Under the pieces are notes generated by a model that was not told where the DNA came from, did not search any database, and worked only from the letters and a program-made list of their open reading frames with translations. Source: Diploscapter coronatus (taxonomy: Eukaryota; Nematoda; Chromadorea; Rhabditida; Rhabditidae). From it: 64,000 nt of DNA. Location: positions 36,417,201 through 36,481,200 of the forward strand of contig OZ038422.1 in assembly GCA_964036155.1 (NCBI GenBank), read 5' to 3'. The stretch's first letter is position 1, and each line of letters starts with the position of its first letter. Made by a program: the position numbers and the translations under genes. Shown one piece after another: positions 10,033 through 20,731 of the stretch.

Positions 10033-13000
10033 ATGTTGTTCATCAAGCTGTGCTGCCTTTTGCTAATCATCAACTTATGTGTGGGTGGAAAAGAAAAAAG
10101 ACCAACTTCCGGAGGTAAAGCCTAAAACTATCGGGCTTCAAGTATTTTCGGCAGTGTTGCTTTTGAATAACTTGCTAATTTCCATGTCTTGATGCCATTT
10201 TCGGCATCAGAATAATCTAATCAAAGATATGAATAAATAATAAATAGAGTAACTATAGAGAGCAACCCATCGGAACCACCACAGGAGCTGGGAAAACTCG
10301 ACACTGCGCAGTCCCAGTCGGGTAAGAACAAATAGGTTCTATCAAGTGCCTATGTTGCAAGTATGTTCGACAATTTAATTTCTGAACTGAATAACTTTCC
10401 TATTTTCAATCATTTCCTAGCAGAAAATATTATTTGTTTTGAAATGGAGTGTATACGAATTACTGATTTGATGCATTAAGGAAGGACTGGATCTTCTAAC
10501 ACCACCCCAAAGCCTTCCAGCACCCCAAAGCCTTCCAGCACCCCAAAGCCTTCCAGCACCCCAAAGCCTTCCAGCACCCCAAAGCCTTCCAGCACCCCGA
10601 AACCTCTTAGCACCACGAAGCCTCCAGGAAGCCGAAAGTCAGTGGAACGGAACGTGCAAGTGTGGGAATGGATTGAAAGAACGTGAGTAAAAAGCAGTTT
10701 CATTAGCAAAATGAACAGCTGTAGGAAGAGCAGTAGAAGAACATCTAGAAGACTATTTTTAACACGGCTATAAAGCGTATTTTGATTGATAAATTTAGAG
10801 GAAAGCTCAAGGAAAAAAACCGGACCTGGTTCAAATTTGGCGCGAATTACTCGCAAGCAAAAGTGGGTGATATCCGAGAAGATGAAAGGAACCATTTTAT
10901 GGTAGCAGTGAAGTAATACAAATTTAAAATGTGGCATTAGATATTACTCAAACAAATTTAGAACAGATAATGAAATTGTGTGGAGCTCTAATAAATTTCC
11001 AGACCATTTGATTCCACCAAACAGCCTAAACGCAGAAAGTAAGTGAATCGTGTTACTTCTATATTTATGACTACAAAACCTTTTTCTGAAACGTTTCCGT
11101 CTCATTCATACTTCAGCCCCTTCAAATACAAAATATCATGATCGGAATATTACTTGAAACATTCTGCATTTAGAAACCTATCAAACCGCAACTATTGCGC
11201 AAGATATCACGACTAGCAAATCAGGTATGTTATTTCCAATTACAGGAGCAATAAATGAGCTCGGTAAAAACTACCAAAACAGATGCACTTCCCAGTTGAC
11301 AATATTTATTTAGTTACCAAAAATGAAGATCAGAAATCAATAGCCCTGAGCATATACCAATGCAATAAAAAAATCGGTGCAAACCAACAGATTAAAGAGG
11401 CAACCATATTCGACATTGGGTTCGGTCTTGATGGCTTAATGGTAATACTGCCCGCCCGAATTGACATAATGCAAGAGAGGTTTTAGGATAAACCCACAAG
11501 TCAGCTAATGCTCTACGATTACTCGGGGTGTTGGACAACGAGCGACGGGTCAGAGCTCCTGCCAATTGGTGTAATAGCAAGGCGGTCTCCTGAGCAGTCT
11601 TCGAGATATACGCATACAAAAATCGACAACTACGAAGATCTACTTTTATCGGACCATTTAACAATGACAGCCGGTGCAAATTTCCAATTAGGCCCCGTTG
11701 CAAAAATTGGTAAGCATTTAAGCTATCATTTTATTTGGTACCTAGACAAACAGTTAGTGTAGGAAAGTAGAAGCAATCTCGCAACTTTTAAAGAACCACT
11801 AAATCATACACCTGATAATTATTTTTACATTTAGGGGGGTCGTTTAACGCAGATGTTCTGTATGTAAAAAGGACGATGATGGAAGAACAATCGGATGTGA
11901 GCATATTAAAAGTTCAAGTAGTCACAAGAGAATTGGAACTCGCTGACGAGAAGTACAAGTTGCTGCCATCTGTCCAAAGTCGACTTAATGAAATCAAAGA
12001 AGCCCTAATCATGAATAACACGAACCAATCTATAATATTAATGGGCGAATTTATTAGCGACTATGGCACGCACATCATCACTAAAGTTGAGTTGGGAGCC
12101 TCTATTGAAGAATATAAGTTCTCTAACTTTAACTCATTGGACACAAGCACTTCTATCAACTCGGATCAACATCTAGGCGTATGGGTCAAAACGCCCCTTC
12201 CGGTGAATGGAGATTTAGCCGGTAAAGATATTATTCGAATTTATAGAATAATTAATTTTCAGTGAATAATTCTTTTTCGAATAGGAAAAATATTGCAAGG
12301 ACTATTGATGATGCAAAACATAAAGTACACCTAAAGGGAAAATTTAAACCGCTGACGGGTGAAAATGACGTAAGAACTTTTAAAGTATAAAAAATTTAGT
12401 GATACCATTATAGACAACATACGATGTATTACTGGAAGCCCCACTGAAATATCATGTTAAGCTCGTCTGCAATATCATACCGAACATGGAATCGATATCA
12501 TCACCTGATATAAGGAGGATCAAGTCTCTGTGCGAAAATACCATCAGCACATATTATAAAGCAAACGAGAAAAGCGGCTGCACCGATATTAAAGCTTCAA
12601 ACTTCGATTTCCAGGTAATCATATTTAGAAAGTTCATATTAAGCTCTTTTTAAGAGTGTTAGGCTAGATATAGCGTATTTATTTTACAGAAATTAATTAT
12701 TTTAGGCCAATTCCAATAAAAACTGCATATATGGAAAGCCATTTGGAGGTCTGTACTCGACTATCGAGGCCGACCTAGGAAAGGACTACTCGTTTACTAA
12801 ATCGGTAAACGATTTGGCCAAAGAGGACGCACTGGGACAACTCAATTGCACCGAATTGAAAGACTACCTGAATGTCACAAATGTGTTAACGGGAAATGCT
12901 TCTTGTCCAAAGCATTATCATTCCGTTAGTCTCATGACAGCCCAACATAATTCGACAATTAATTTTAAATATTTGCGCAGAGATTCTTCTGGACTTGAAG

Positions 13001-13771
13001 GTACTTATAATTATTCAAAATTGAAAATAGATGATAAAATTACGGCAATCAAATTTTTTACATGAATAATAAAATTTTTCAAAAACTGCCAAAATGATCA
13101 TTTGTTGACAAAAAATATATATATTTCGACCACCTGCATAATTCAAAACGACTTAAATATTTTTTTAAACTCTCCATGGCCGATTTATATAATAAGTATT
13201 CACTCCTTTTCCTCGCAAAATGCGATTTTGTCCATTTTTATTGGTAATCTATATGAAAATTTAGGCTACGTTAATATCAATATCGATATCATATATACAT
13301 ACAGTTTTTATTGGTGCCAATTCGATAACCGTTCCGCAAGATTTCCAAAGGATTTACAGCAACTATACATCGATGAAGTAGCTCTAGGTATATACACATT
13401 TGGATTCAAAAGGCAGCTCAGAATTCACTCTTTAATAATGTATATATTTAGAAAAGACGGGCAATGAGACTGATGAAATTTGGGACGATGAAAAGCCGCC
13501 TGTGGAATGCGATGAAAACTTGTATTCGTTTTCTGTAACAAAAAATGGCAGTAATATTTGTTACGGAGATCAACATAATATGACACAGACTCCCTACGTC
13601 TTTGATAGATTTTACTCATTATATAATGGCACAGTTAGCAAATGCTCTAAAGGGTTTGACAATTACAATTTGGGTCTATATAATAATTCGTACATTTTTG
13701 TCTGTTTATTTAGCTCTAGAGAATCAAGGAATTCTGCAGATCCAATCGTGAAAAAACCACCTTATTATTAG
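10033..13771 (+). CDS. Secreted MACPF pore-forming protein, perforin-2/MPEG1-like, 790 aa
   Basis: A pore-forming protein of the MACPF superfamily closest to perforin-2/MPEG1. Fourteen exons join in frame (2373 nt): 10033-10114, 10259-10321, 10481-10682, 10799-10912, 10962-11038, 11174-11224, 11314-11441, 11487-11709, 11835-12221, 12263-12369, 12414-12614, 12706-13000, 13265-13387, 13452-13771. Residues 1-20 form a signal peptide (MLFIKLCCLLLIINLCVGG). A low-complexity PSSTPK-repeat linker follows (about 55-90). The MACPF signature YGTH is at 390-393, preceded by YDYSGCWTTSDG (about 249-260), the MPEG1 counterpart of YSxCxTTxDG. After the pore domain, YYKANEKSGCTD and NFDFQANSNKNC match the cysteine-containing MPEG1 region, as do YSFYWCQFD and the final YIFVCLF. 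No transmembrane helix follows, unlike vertebrate MPEG1, so it is probably secreted. N-glycosylation sequons are common. Codon use is AT-rich, unlike the Argonaute next door. Confidence 0.88.
10503..10610 (+). repeat. 18-bp coding minisatellite in the MACPF gene
   Basis: About six tandem units of CCTTCCAGCACCCCAAAG encode repeated PSSTPK in exon 3. The first units are identical and the last two have drifted (CCGAAACCTCTT, ACGAAGCCTCCA). Such Ser/Thr/Pro stretches are often O-glycosylated linkers. The near-identity of units suggests recent expansion or contraction. Confidence 0.85.
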
Positions 13772-13782
13772 TTATTATAAGA

Positions 13783-14335
13783 GGATCTCGCTAATTATCG
13801 AAACTAGCCGGACCAAAATTTCAGAAAGGTCCCAGGTCGGGTTTTTTAGTAGTTTCTGACTGTATTCGACTTGAAACACATGATTTCGAGACTTTTTTTT
13901 CGAGTTTTTCGACCAAACCTATATAAAAAATTCTGAATTTCATGGGCAATTTTAATATGTACTTTAAAACATCCGGATCGTATCTACAAAAACAAGAATT
14001 CATTTTTCCCCGACGATCCGTGTTTTTGGCACTTTTACAGTTTTTAGTCGTAACTTGCGATAAAAAGGTCGAATCCGAGAAATGTTTGCACCATTCGACT
14101 CAACTTATCGGGCTGAACAATCTTATATAGGTTTTGAAGTGTCAGGCTGACTTTTGAATTTTGACCTCCAGACCCTGGTACTTGGACTCGAATTTGAAAA
14201 TGTCGGGAAAAACCCCAAAATCGTGTTTTCCAGGTCGAATAAGTCAGAAACTACTAAAAAACCCGACCTGGGACCTTCGGAAATGTTTGGCCCGGCCTCT
14301 TCTTTGATATTTCTCAAAATTAGCGAGACCGCGTC
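13783..14335. mobile_element. Inverted-repeat element (MITE-like), about 550 bp
   Basis: The left end from CTCGCTAATT through AAGGTCCCAGGTCGGG and TAGTAGTTTCTGAC returns as its reverse complement at about 14220-14335. It begins 12 bases after the MACPF stop codon. No transposase is present; the centre (13880-14220) shows no coding sign. Confidence 0.75.
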
Positions 14336-14389
14336 ATATAATGATACATTATTTATCATACAAAATTAACGACTTCCATCTTCCAGTTA

Positions 14390-14770
14390 TGTAAATTCTT
14401 CCATTTAACGATGCAGCTCCGAAATCAATTCGGTTTTCTGGAATCTCTCCAATTTTGTGCTCGTCGCACCTAATTTCTTTCTTAATTTTTTCCTTTGTCC
14501 GGTCTACGAATCCCCGTTCTTGAATGAGCCAACCCCTCCTAAATTTCTCTTTCTTTTCCCCTCCGTGGGCGGAGCTTCTCTCAGTCCACGGGAGAGATGG
14601 GGGTTGGGCTTGCTTGTTGCTATTATTCTTATCGAGAGCTTGCTTCGAAAACCAATTGTTAATTTTCTGTCTAATATTCCTACTAATAAATTGCTGTTAA
14701 GAGTCAAAGGTTTTGACACACAACCACAAACAAACACACTTCACCGGGCAACAGAGAAAGGCAGAGGCCA
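14390..14770. other. No gene recognised
   Basis: A mixed-composition stretch with a short GC-rich block (GTGGGCGGAGCTTC at about 14565). Open frames exist in several phases without family resemblance. Confidence 0.4.
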
Positions 14771-14774
14771 AACG

Positions 14775-14990
14775 TTGTCATAAATTTCAATCCATTCCCG
14801 TTCATCGTCTGATAATCAATATGTCTTTCTACTTTCACGACCATCAATAACTGAATATCCATAATTACAATGATGAATATGCTATAATGTGACCGTAGAA
14901 AATTTCATCGCATGTTATTGTTTGAGCATCACTAATTGGAAGAGGAAGAGCAGAACCTGTTTGCTATTTTCCATCTATTAAAAGACAACT
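14775..14990 (-). pseudogene. Kelch-repeat gene fragment (inverted copy)
   Basis: The reverse complement of this stretch is a close copy of 37310-37515, including the reading LSGDEREW and the tract around TTATTGATGGTCGTGAAAG. It holds only the 5' part of the Kelch sequence seen at 37.3-37.9 kb, so it is a partial, inverted duplicate. An ORF of about 70 codons on the same strand at 15126-15342 might be an upstream exon, but I cannot connect it. Confidence 0.6.
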
Positions 14991-15003
14991 TAAAAACTGC
15001 ATG

Positions 15004-15104
15004 CAGGGATTAAAAGTTTGGCCAGGTCCTGGAGGCCAACTCGGACCTGGTTTTCAGGTCTTCAAGTTCCAGGCCGGCATTTGAGCCAAACTTTTTAATC
15101 CCTG
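15004..15104. mobile_element. Short hairpin element, 101 bp
   Basis: It begins CAGGGATTAAAAGTTTGGC and ends with the near-perfect reverse complement GCCAAACTTTTTAATCCCTG. The inside is also partly self-complementary (CAGGTCCTGG, CCAGGCCGG). Size and structure fit a very short MITE. Confidence 0.75.
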
Positions 15105-15349
15105 ACTGCATGATATGAGGAAAACACAAGACATACAGTAATCTAGACCATGTTTTACTTTGATTTTCGTAATTAAGCATAAAAGTCAATTTATTGTCCT
15201 GGCTTCGTCGCTTCTGATATGATATAGAACGATTTTGGGTGATTACATCAAGTATTCCCCCAGAAGTAGTAATGTTCATTATTTTCCTGCCATTATTTTG
15301 TGTAACATTTGAATAAATTTGTGATGCAGAATCGTCAGTCACTCGTTTC

Positions 15350-17050
15350 CATCATAAACAATTCAAAGGATTTAATGAGGTTTATCAATATCGACAATTT
15401 TGAAGATTAGTAATATAGTAACCCAAGAAAATAGTATAGAGTTAGGTAGGGTTAGAGAATGTGTTTCCCACACTATTTCGTATGATATTATCTTCCTATT
15501 ATCCTACTTTTGTAGTTTACCATGCAATGAATAAATAAATCGAAAATTTTTTAATGCTTAAAAATATATACCATTGAGAAAATTTAGTGAATTTCCATAT
15601 AAAAAGTGTCAATTCCGTTGTGAGTGATTTTGATGGATCGTGTTCTGAACTGATAGGCAAATTTCAAATCTAAAAATTTATTTTAAAGATGTGTTTTCAA
15701 ACGAACTGATTGCCTAGTGCAGGCAAGCGATCTTGTACCTGCAGTTCATGGAAAATGTTTAATTCCAATGAGAATTTTATTCTCCGCATTGGCTAGGAAA
15801 ATTATGGTTTACAAAATGCATGAATTGAATTACTTTAAACCATCTCGATTTCTCAGCTTTACAATTCTTCAGTGAAAATGACTAAAAATGGAGTGACTTC
15901 AAAAGAGATGTGCAAGATTTCAAAAACATACAGAATAATACTCAGTACTTTATTTTACTTCATGTAATTTGAAAATTTGTGACATCGTGAAATGCGAAAT
16001 AGTGCGGGAATTGGGCGGGGTCGTATAGGATTTTTACCTCATCATTTTCATATTTTTACTTGTAATGAATCTTCGGATCACTGTTAATCCACTCAAGATA
16101 TCTTGGTTAGAAGTCTTTATTGATTGAAGAAAATTCATAAGTTGAGGTGGGAATTCAAAAAATGATTATACTCGCTCATTGACTTCCCATCAGTTTCTTG
16201 AAATAAATAAGTTCTATTTTGGAATCAAACAGCGCTATGAAACAAACTATCTTCGATGGAAAATGCACCATTTCGTCTGCCAATCTTGAGTCAATTAAAA
16301 TTTTCCACGAATTATCGTTGCAATAGATGATTAGACGCATGAAACCATTCTGGAGAAGGGGATTTATAAACGCGACCAACCGTGCCGTAAACAAGATTGA
16401 ATTTGAACCTCCGTTGTATTCTAAAATTAAAAAAGAATTATTTATAATTTTTTCAAACGTAAAACCACCAATATCTCTTTTTCAGCCACCCCAAACTCGA
16501 TTGAGATCAAAATTTCAGTTTTAATTTCGTTACAAAATATGTTATTCAATACATGAGAAGTATCATCAAATAATTTCTGATTAGGGTGCAGATTTTATAC
16601 TCGAGTTGTCATTATTTATGCATTATAATCACAAATTATTAGCATTGATACTGCTGTTGGAGTGGAATAAATTTATTTGCAATTCAATGAAGTTCAACTT
16701 TAATTCGAGTAAAACTTTCAATTTGTGTTCGGTTTTATTTATATTTTTGAAAATTAGTGCATTGTGATATCAGTTATTGACTACTCGGTAAAATCCTAAA
16801 AAATGACCTGTTTGGACAGCAATTGCAAATAGATGCTTCCGTTTGTTGTAACCAACATCTTTCAGAACCTTGATCACCATTTGCATCTGCTCCTCTGGAG
16901 TGGGAGAATTGGATTCACCAAGGAATTGATGATATGCTCCAAGTTGTGTTGTAATTCATACTTTTCATCGATTGATAGTTGTAATAGAACTCCTTATCCG
17001 TTCAATTCGGGTGTCTCTCATGATTTTTGCCAAAATTTTATACCCTTAGG
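15350..17050. other. Intergenic region, no gene recognised
   Basis: AT-rich sequence with no clear exon chain, RNA gene or inverted repeat that I could support. Confidence 0.4.
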
Positions 17051-17259
17051 GTGTTTTTGACATTTTGGACCCTTGGGGATTTCCCACTATCATTCGGAAC
17101 ATTTTGGTATATGATTATGATCATATTATATGTCACTATTGACATTATATTCGATAGTTTATGATATTTGAAAAATGAGAATACCATGAGGCTATAATAT
17201 TATTATTTTGATGTTCAGAGGGCATAATATAACATTTTACTTCTTATTTTATCCTATCC

Positions 17260-17345
17260 CTAACCTATTCCTTACCCTATCCCTAACCCTAGCCCTAACC
17301 CTTATTCTACTCTCGACTTAACCCGAACTTGTGTGCTTGTCCCAT
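17260..17345. repeat. CCCTAACC-like degenerate tract
   Basis: Irregular repeats of TATCCCTAACC and ATTCCTTACCC. A shorter relative occurs at about 36985-37060, so the tract belongs to the sequence shared between the 17-18.8 kb and 36.3-37.6 kb regions. It is not the nematode telomere repeat (TTAGGC). Confidence 0.55.
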
Positions 17346-17569
17346 ACCCCCATGTTGACTGTGCAGTATTCCAATTATCCGGAAAGTTGTCTAGCCCTGT
17401 AAAAACCCTAACCATTTCCGTACCTACCGGATAGGTAAAGATATTTGATGACCGGAATTACATGATAGTAGTTGGGGGTCCAAAGAAGGGCGATATTTGA
17501 ATTGTAATATGTAAATTTTGAGTAGTTTTTTAGTCAATTTTTAGTAATTTTTAGTGGTTAAAATGGACA

Positions 17570-18330
17570 AAATGTGTGTATATTTTTGAGATGGGCGGTG
17601 CTGATGGAAAATGTGAGCTTTTGCTTCTAAGATGAGTATTGTTGATGCAAAATCTGAGCATTTATGATATGAAACGGGCGTTATAAAATACAAAAAGTAA
17701 ACGTTTGTCTTTAAAAATGAGTATATTGCTGATATTGATGATGAAAAATGTGAGAATTTGTTGTTCGAGATGAGTGGGAATGGTGCTGATGGAAAATGTG
17801 AGCTTTTGCCTCTGAGGTAAGTAGTGCTGATGCAAAATGTGGGTATTTATTATATTAGATTATATTAGATAGATGGTGGAAATACAAAAAGTATGCGTTT
17901 GTTTTAAAAAGCAAGTATTGCTGATAAAAAATGTGACAAATCTGAGAATTTGCTTTCAAAATAGCGAGTATTTGATGAGAAAATTGTGAGAATTTGCTTT
18001 CCGAGGTGGGTGGAATGATGCTGATGGAAAATCTAAGCATTTGTGTTTTTCAAAGTTTTCAAAGATGAGTAAAAATGGTGTTGATGGAAAATGTGACAAA
18101 ATGTGAATATTTGTTCTCAAAAAGTGAGTATTGTTGATGAAAAATCTGAGATTTTGTAATTTCATCTAGAAGTTATATGAAGTGCAGGGATGAAAACTGT
18201 GAGATCTCGTTTCTAAAATGAATGAATTTTGATGTATAATCGATGTATAATTGATGTACAATTGATGTAGATGAGTGGTATTATTGATGAAAAATGTGAG
18301 ATTTTTGTTTCTAAAACTAAAGTGAATGAA
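17570..18330 (+). repeat. Diverged tandem repeat
   Basis: Variants of a unit of roughly 45-70 bases are reiterated more than ten times. The common core is GATGGAAAATGTGAGCTTTTG, TGATGAAAAATGTGAGAATT and similar, joined by GATGAGTATTGTTGATG. Units differ in length and sequence, so the array is old. A few single units also occur at 36420-36600. Confidence 0.65.
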
Positions 18331-18464
18331 TGATGGATGTTGATTTATTGTTGATTAAAGTTGTACAGATGCTGAATGATATTCTGTAAGTGATAATGTT
18401 GTTATTTTGGATATTTCTGATGACAATAATGGAATTGTGGAATAATAGAGGATATTCAGACCTT

Positions 18465-18800
18465 ACACACCATTATTCTTACTCTCGCCTCTTTTGAAGA
18501 TGTCGGGAGATTGTTATTGATGCAATTTCTGAGTAAATATGAAAAATGTGAATTCTGACTTATGGCACGAATTCGGACTCGTACCGCAATGAAATATCTG
18601 TACGAGGGCGCATAGGTGGGACTGAGGATTTGATTGGTGATGAATTTGCTGACTTTGATGATTTCGAAGACTCGATGGTGCGTGATGATATGGTGAGTAG
18701 AGGATGGGATTTTGTAGTTGCATTGCTAAATGGAAGAATTTACATAGCTGGCGGATTGAGATCGTTAATTTTGTATGATAAATAACGCATAATTGCATAT
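18465..18800 (+). pseudogene. Repeat-linked Kelch fragment
   Basis: From AAGATGTCGGGAGATTGTT to TTTTGTATGATAAATAA this stretch resembles the leader region at 36360-36900 and then jumps to the Kelch piece at 37535-37605 (GCATCGCTAAATGGAAGAAT). It is a shortened copy of the locus at 36.3-37.9 kb. The reading frame is not maintained. Confidence 0.55.
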
Positions 18801-20700
18801 TTAGGAACGATAAAATTCATTGTTTCCTCTGCGTTAACAAAAAATTACACAGATGCTCGCATAAAAATGCCATATAATGAAATTCAATTAGCTTGAATTA
18901 TCTACTGTGAAATAGATGCAGTTATAATCTTAAGGAACCGTTAAAGGCTCGGAATATCATCGCTACCAATAATGAGCTTTTATTCAAAGTAAGCTGAATG
19001 ATAAAAAATAATAGATCGAGAAATTTTTCACTAGTTCAGGTAATATGGAAAAGACCTTTATTAACTTCGGATTTGAAGAAATGTATCTTTCCTCATACTA
19101 ATTAAAAAATAGCAAAAAAGACTGATATCAAATAAAATCTGTTTATGAAACGATAAAGCAAAGGACACTAAATTGCAATGAGATTGGTCAAATAGAAAAG
19201 GTGAAAGAAGTTGGATAATAAGTGATAAAAACCCATAGAATATCATAACGACTGATTGCAGCTGTTAATAAAATTAACAGAAGAGAAAAACTTCAAAGGA
19301 CAATGATTGAAAATTAACCCGAAAGAAAGAAAATGGAAAACAATGAATGATGACTAAATTGAATAAAATGACCAGTTTGCAAGATAATATCTGTATGACC
19401 CTTTGAAAAAATGGGATGAACAATTTCAAATACAATACTTGTGTTGTTTTGAATTGGTGAAGAGGGGGAAGAGGGAAGTAAAAATGATAGAGTGCTGATG
19501 AAGTGACTAGTTCAGTGGTCGTCATCCTCAAAATCATCATCCTGAATTCATATCAGTTTGTTGCGATATGCTTGATCATTATGCATATAATTTGAAAATT
19601 AGAAAAAAACACAATCAAAAATTTCTCGAAACAAAAGCCAATCGGATCTGTTCGTCCCCATCAGTCAGGGCATTTTGACCATTTTCCCTTTCATTTGATT
19701 GTCTCAAGAAATCATTTAGGATATTTCCCTTTGCCAATTTTAGAAAAGAAAACACGTTCGCTTTATTACGAAAACTCAAAATTTATTTTTGCACGACTCA
19801 GATATGGAGGATTGAGAATTTTTCTGGGTATGTAATAGCCAGATGGTTTAATAGATAGGTAATATTTCCTTCATTCAAAACTATATTCAGAACTTCCAAA
19901 AGAGAATACCGCTGCCCGTCTAGTTCTGCATCGATTGAAAGATTCTCAAAATCTTAAAAGTAGTGATATTTTCATCCGAAAGATCCTTGTTCTTTGCTTT
20001 TCCAAAATGATTTTCACTTCAGAATGTTAGGGCCTGGGTTTTCAGGAACATCTAGGCTTAAGTTAGACTAGGCTTTTTTTAACAAAATCATCCCGGAAGT
20101 CAGCAAGAAATTAATCATCAAATAAATCGAATTTTACAATAATCTGGATAAAAGAAAAGACAAGATTGTGAAGTGAATTAGAATGAGAAATGAGAAAGAA
20201 ATAGAACCACTAACCGATTGAAAAGTGGACACAAATCAGGGATGATCCGGTGAATAAATTGGTCTGTGGGTAAGAGAAAGTTGCCAATAAATTTCGTATT
20301 CTGACATAGAAGATCTCTGATTTTTCTCCTCTTTCATATTCTTCACTTTTTCGGTCCTTGTCATTTTCTACATCAGCACAATGAATGATAATACAACTTC
20401 ATAGAATACGTTTGTAGTGGAAAAGCTAGCAAGCGATTACTAAAATTTGGTCGTCAAATTTAGTCATAAAATCACAAACAATTAGTTCGATTCAGGCGAT
20501 AGATTCCTAATATGCAGAAAATCCATAAACATTTTAGAAAAGAAAAAAGTAATCTAAAATCTAGCAGCCAAAAAATTCAAATGAACTTCTATTTAAGTTT
20601 TCATAATTTTGCAATATTTTCAAAAAATGGCTACGAGCGCAACTCTCGAGAAGTGAATACTATTTTCTAAATAGAAGGATTGTATTATACTCACACGAAT
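18800..20700. other. Intergenic region, no gene recognised
   Basis: AT-rich sequence. Several ORFs of 60-90 codons on the minus strand have no supporting splice pattern or motif. I see no RNA gene. Confidence 0.4.
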
Positions 20701-20731
20701 GTGAAACAGTAGTAAAGGCTCAAAAATGTAC

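Noticed and set aside
10476..10937. Minus-strand ORF of 153 codons with GFGVLEG repeats
   Set aside because: Antisense reading of the PSSTPK minisatellite in the MACPF gene.
17260..17345. Interstitial telomere
   Set aside because: The unit is an irregular CCCTAACC, not the nematode TTAGGC/GCCTAA repeat, and it is part of a duplicated locus.
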